The position numbers and the translations under genes were made by a program. From Selaginella tamariscina (taxonomy: Eukaryota; Streptophyta; Lycopodiopsida; Selaginellales; Selaginellaceae), in NCBI GenBank assembly GCA_003024785.1, contig PUQB01000079.1, positions 310,001 through 374,000 on the forward strand: a stretch of DNA of 64,000 nt. Reading direction: 5' to 3'. The first letter of the stretch is position 1. Every line of letters starts with the position of its first letter. Below, piece by piece: positions 61,301 to 64,000 of the stretch. Under the pieces are notes generated by a model. That model was not told the origin of the DNA. It saw only the letters and a program-made list of their open reading frames with translations, and made no database searches.

Positions 61301-64000
61301 CCATTAATCCATGATTAGTTTTCTAACTAGCTATTTAGCAATAAGATTGGCTATATAAATATTTGTCCGGGACACCTGTCGATTTTTTATTCTTCGATAT
61401 CACAGGCATGAAAAAGTTAGATCTAGATCTGATCTAAAGGCGTTGCTTAATTGGAATATATTTGAGTATATTCCTTTTTAATTAACTTTCACTTTCTTAC
61501 AGGATAAGTATCTGCCATTATATATAGATATAAAAGACTTGAACATAATCCGGTGCCGTATGTATGTAAAACTCTGTATAGCATGAGAAAGAATCTCGAC
61601 TTTGACTTACCAGTTTCACACACACTACGCAAATGTAAATATGTGTATGTACACACACTTGTCTATATTAAATCTCCATCTTCTCACTTTGGAAATATTT
61701 AATAAAATACTAGTTCAACCTAACCTTTCAACTCGAACAAGGGCCAAGTTTGGTATGATTCTAAAGTACTAAATAATTGTTTTTATAGTAAAAGGAAGTT
61801 TAAGATATTTTTTTCACTGTTCTGTTTATATAAGTTATTATCATGAACACGTAAAATGTACATATACAACTAATTGTTAGATATTGGCTGAGAAAGTTTA
61901 TATTGCACGTTTACGTTATAATCTCTACCGTCCAGAGCTTTATCTACTGTTTTAGTCAATCGTGACATATTTTTCAGCCTAATTTATATATAGCGTGCTA
62001 TCGATACAATACTATCAGAAAGTTGTATATTTTTTAAGAATATATGATATGTATAATGTTTTGTAATTTTACAACTAAATATCATTATTATGAATTTAAA
62101 TTAATTAAAAATCTACTGTATGCAGCCGAAAAGCGATAAAAACGTACGGTACACCGAGGTGTGCCAACTGCGTGATGCCAGGAATCATGCTTTGAGTAAA
62201 ACGGAACATGGTGCAGTCATTCATGACGTTTTAGATTAAACAACATAAGAATGTCACGACACGTAACTGCAGTTCCCAAGCATGCACGTCAACTCATGTA
62301 TATATTATTGTATGTAAAATTATTTTTATTTTATTTAAATAGTTAATAGAAATAAATAAAGATAAAAGGTCCACTCTTGGCCTATATATATATATATACA
62401 TATACGAATATTCACCATGTGGAAGAGGTCTCTTTTAATAAATTTCCATACGTATATATAAATGGTATACGGTATATTCCAAAGTTAAATAAATTGTTTA
62501 GAAATCTCTTGTGCTAAGGACAAGTTACAAATATTATCATTCTATAAAATATCTTTTGTTACGTATAAATATGAAGCCTATAATATAGCCGAGTACGGCA
62601 TATTTAAATAGGAATATGCTTAGATGCCAAGAATATTCTAGGGTTAATAAAGGTAAAAAGCTGGTTGAGATATGTCGAATATACGTGTATGTACTTAAGT
62701 CCTTGCTTGGGTTATTATTTGATGTTTGTTAGATAATTTAAGAATAACATTTGAGTTAAAAGAGTTTAATTTATAGGAAAAAAATTCAGATTAAAAATAA
62801 GGATTCATTAATTAATAAAGAAGAGTTTAGGAATAAATTCACTATATTAAGAATAATAATAAAATTAAAAATTCATGCACATTTGCCTGATCAGAATATA
62901 TTATGTCCATGTGTGTGTGTGTTTGTGTTATAGAGTGTATAAATTAAACAAAAGTGAAATTTATAAAGATACACCATATATACTTATTCACGTGTTTTTC
63001 TTGTGGATTTACAGTACTTTGCTAAACATCAAAATACTCTATAAATATCATTTAACGCAATTTAGAAGGCGACCAATATTAGACACACGATGTCGTGTGG
63101 ACTTTTCAATCATATAGCCTAGACCATGATCCCCACAATCTCATAAATACAAGCTGTGCACATCTACACGCACACACAGTGAACTTGTGTGTGTGAGAGA
63201 GAGAGAGCAGGGTAAGATAGACTTAAGGGATCGATCCTGTATGGTACTGGATCCATCCTCACATGCTATTTTACTATAGGGAAAAATTATGCATATACAC
63301 ATGCAAAAAGAACTTTTAAAATTAACTTCTTTACTTCTGAAAAACTTCATGCACTTTCATATTAATTATATATTCACACACATAGTTATGAATTACAAAT
63401 TAATCATAAATTTATACCTTTGTTTAACGTGTGTATGTATATTATATAGATATTACAAATGTACAGTTACTATTTTACAACATACTCTTTATTTATTAAA
63501 TGGTCTTTGTAGTATGCAGATGGTTACAATCTTGTTACTGTACCATTATAATTAGTAATTTTGAAGCATTTAATTTGGTTCTTCTAAATAACTCATTTTA
63601 TTTCATGAACGAAGTTCATTGTTGATTTAATAATAGAAAAAGTGTCTACATTATGTTCCTGGGCAAATGTCATTGGTTACACAACCTTTGGTAAAACATC
63701 TTTAGTGATAATGAATTTTAATTTAGTACTAAACTTTAGAAATAATTGTGTCTAAACTAAGTAATATTGAGTAATATCTTTAGTGCTTTAATAATTATTA
63801 ATATGATAATCAAATTAAATTTTGATTCATTATAAAATTGATATATAACAACTTGGTACACACTTCAACAAATTAGTGTCAGTTTTTATAATTATTATTA
63901 GCATTCCCACGAGTTTTTACATGTTTACACTAACCCATTAACTAATAGTATATTTAATAAAATTCGATTTATTTTTACATCATGCTTAAATGCTAATTGA
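61301..64000. other. AT-rich DNA, no gene seen
   Basis: Upstream flank of the bZIP gene and beyond. It has small (GT)n and (TA)n tracts and a short (GA)n near 63200. The open frames are short and low in complexity. Confidence 0.55.

Noticed and set aside
61126-61314. 62-codon open frame upstream of the bZIP gene.
   Set aside because: It lies in the promoter region, shows no conserved feature and has no splice context.
1-64000. CRISPR array, operon or bacterial attachment site.
   Set aside because: The DNA is eukaryotic. The regular repeats present are microsatellites and tandem repeats without spacers.

Overview
The window is plant nuclear DNA, almost certainly from a flowering plant. It is AT-rich and full of microsatellites. 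It carries cytosolic-type plant tRNAs, an ABF/AREB/ABI5-type bZIP gene, a land-plant DUF3527 gene, a plant GH95 alpha-fucosidase relic, Ty3/gypsy elements and small DNA transposons. The species cannot be named from the sequence.

Layout. (1) 265-3611 (+): a five-exon DUF3527-family gene with an antisense tRNA-Gly in intron 3. (2) 4326-8828: AT-rich DNA with no gene. (3) 8829-25920: a large inverted duplication. Its left arm (8829-14895) and right arm (about 20575-25920) each hold an intronless RBR/Ariadne ubiquitin-ligase copy, the 3' end of the DUF3527 gene and a truncated tRNA-Gly. The outer 2.2 kb of this module is itself a copy of 2087-4325. The spacer holds a broken GH95 alpha-fucosidase gene whose intron carries a 2.25-kb TIR transposon. 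That transposon contains pieces of an ascorbate-oxidase-like gene and of an L-gulonolactone-oxidase-like gene. (4) 25921-29700 (-): an old degraded Ty3/gypsy element. (5) 30-41 kb: AT-rich DNA with a second copy of 19193-20080, some isolated exon-like pieces and an unrecognised gene remnant at 39-40.6 kb. (6) 41.26-42.73 kb: a G-poor TCAC/TCAT array. (7) 49476-54187 (-): a Ty3/gypsy element with both LTRs. (8) 56384-57310 (-): part of a calcineurin-like metallophosphoesterase gene. (9) 58.57-59.0 kb: a G-box, CRE and TATA cluster with no protein gene after it. (10) 59496-60948 (-): the bZIP gene.

Two patterns cut across these regions. First, introns of unrelated genes start at or just beside a (GT)n or (CA)n tract. 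Second, nearly every gene shows one or more small frame-changing indels. In the duplicated RBR genes at least one lesion is shared by both copies, so it is real and old. In the bZIP gene, whose domains and splice sites are otherwise sound, assembly error is equally possible.

The genes do not form a pathway or operon. The strongest novelty candidates are the transposon carrying fragments of two ascorbate-metabolism genes, the tRNA-Gly with an ACC anticodon, and the microsatellite-headed introns.
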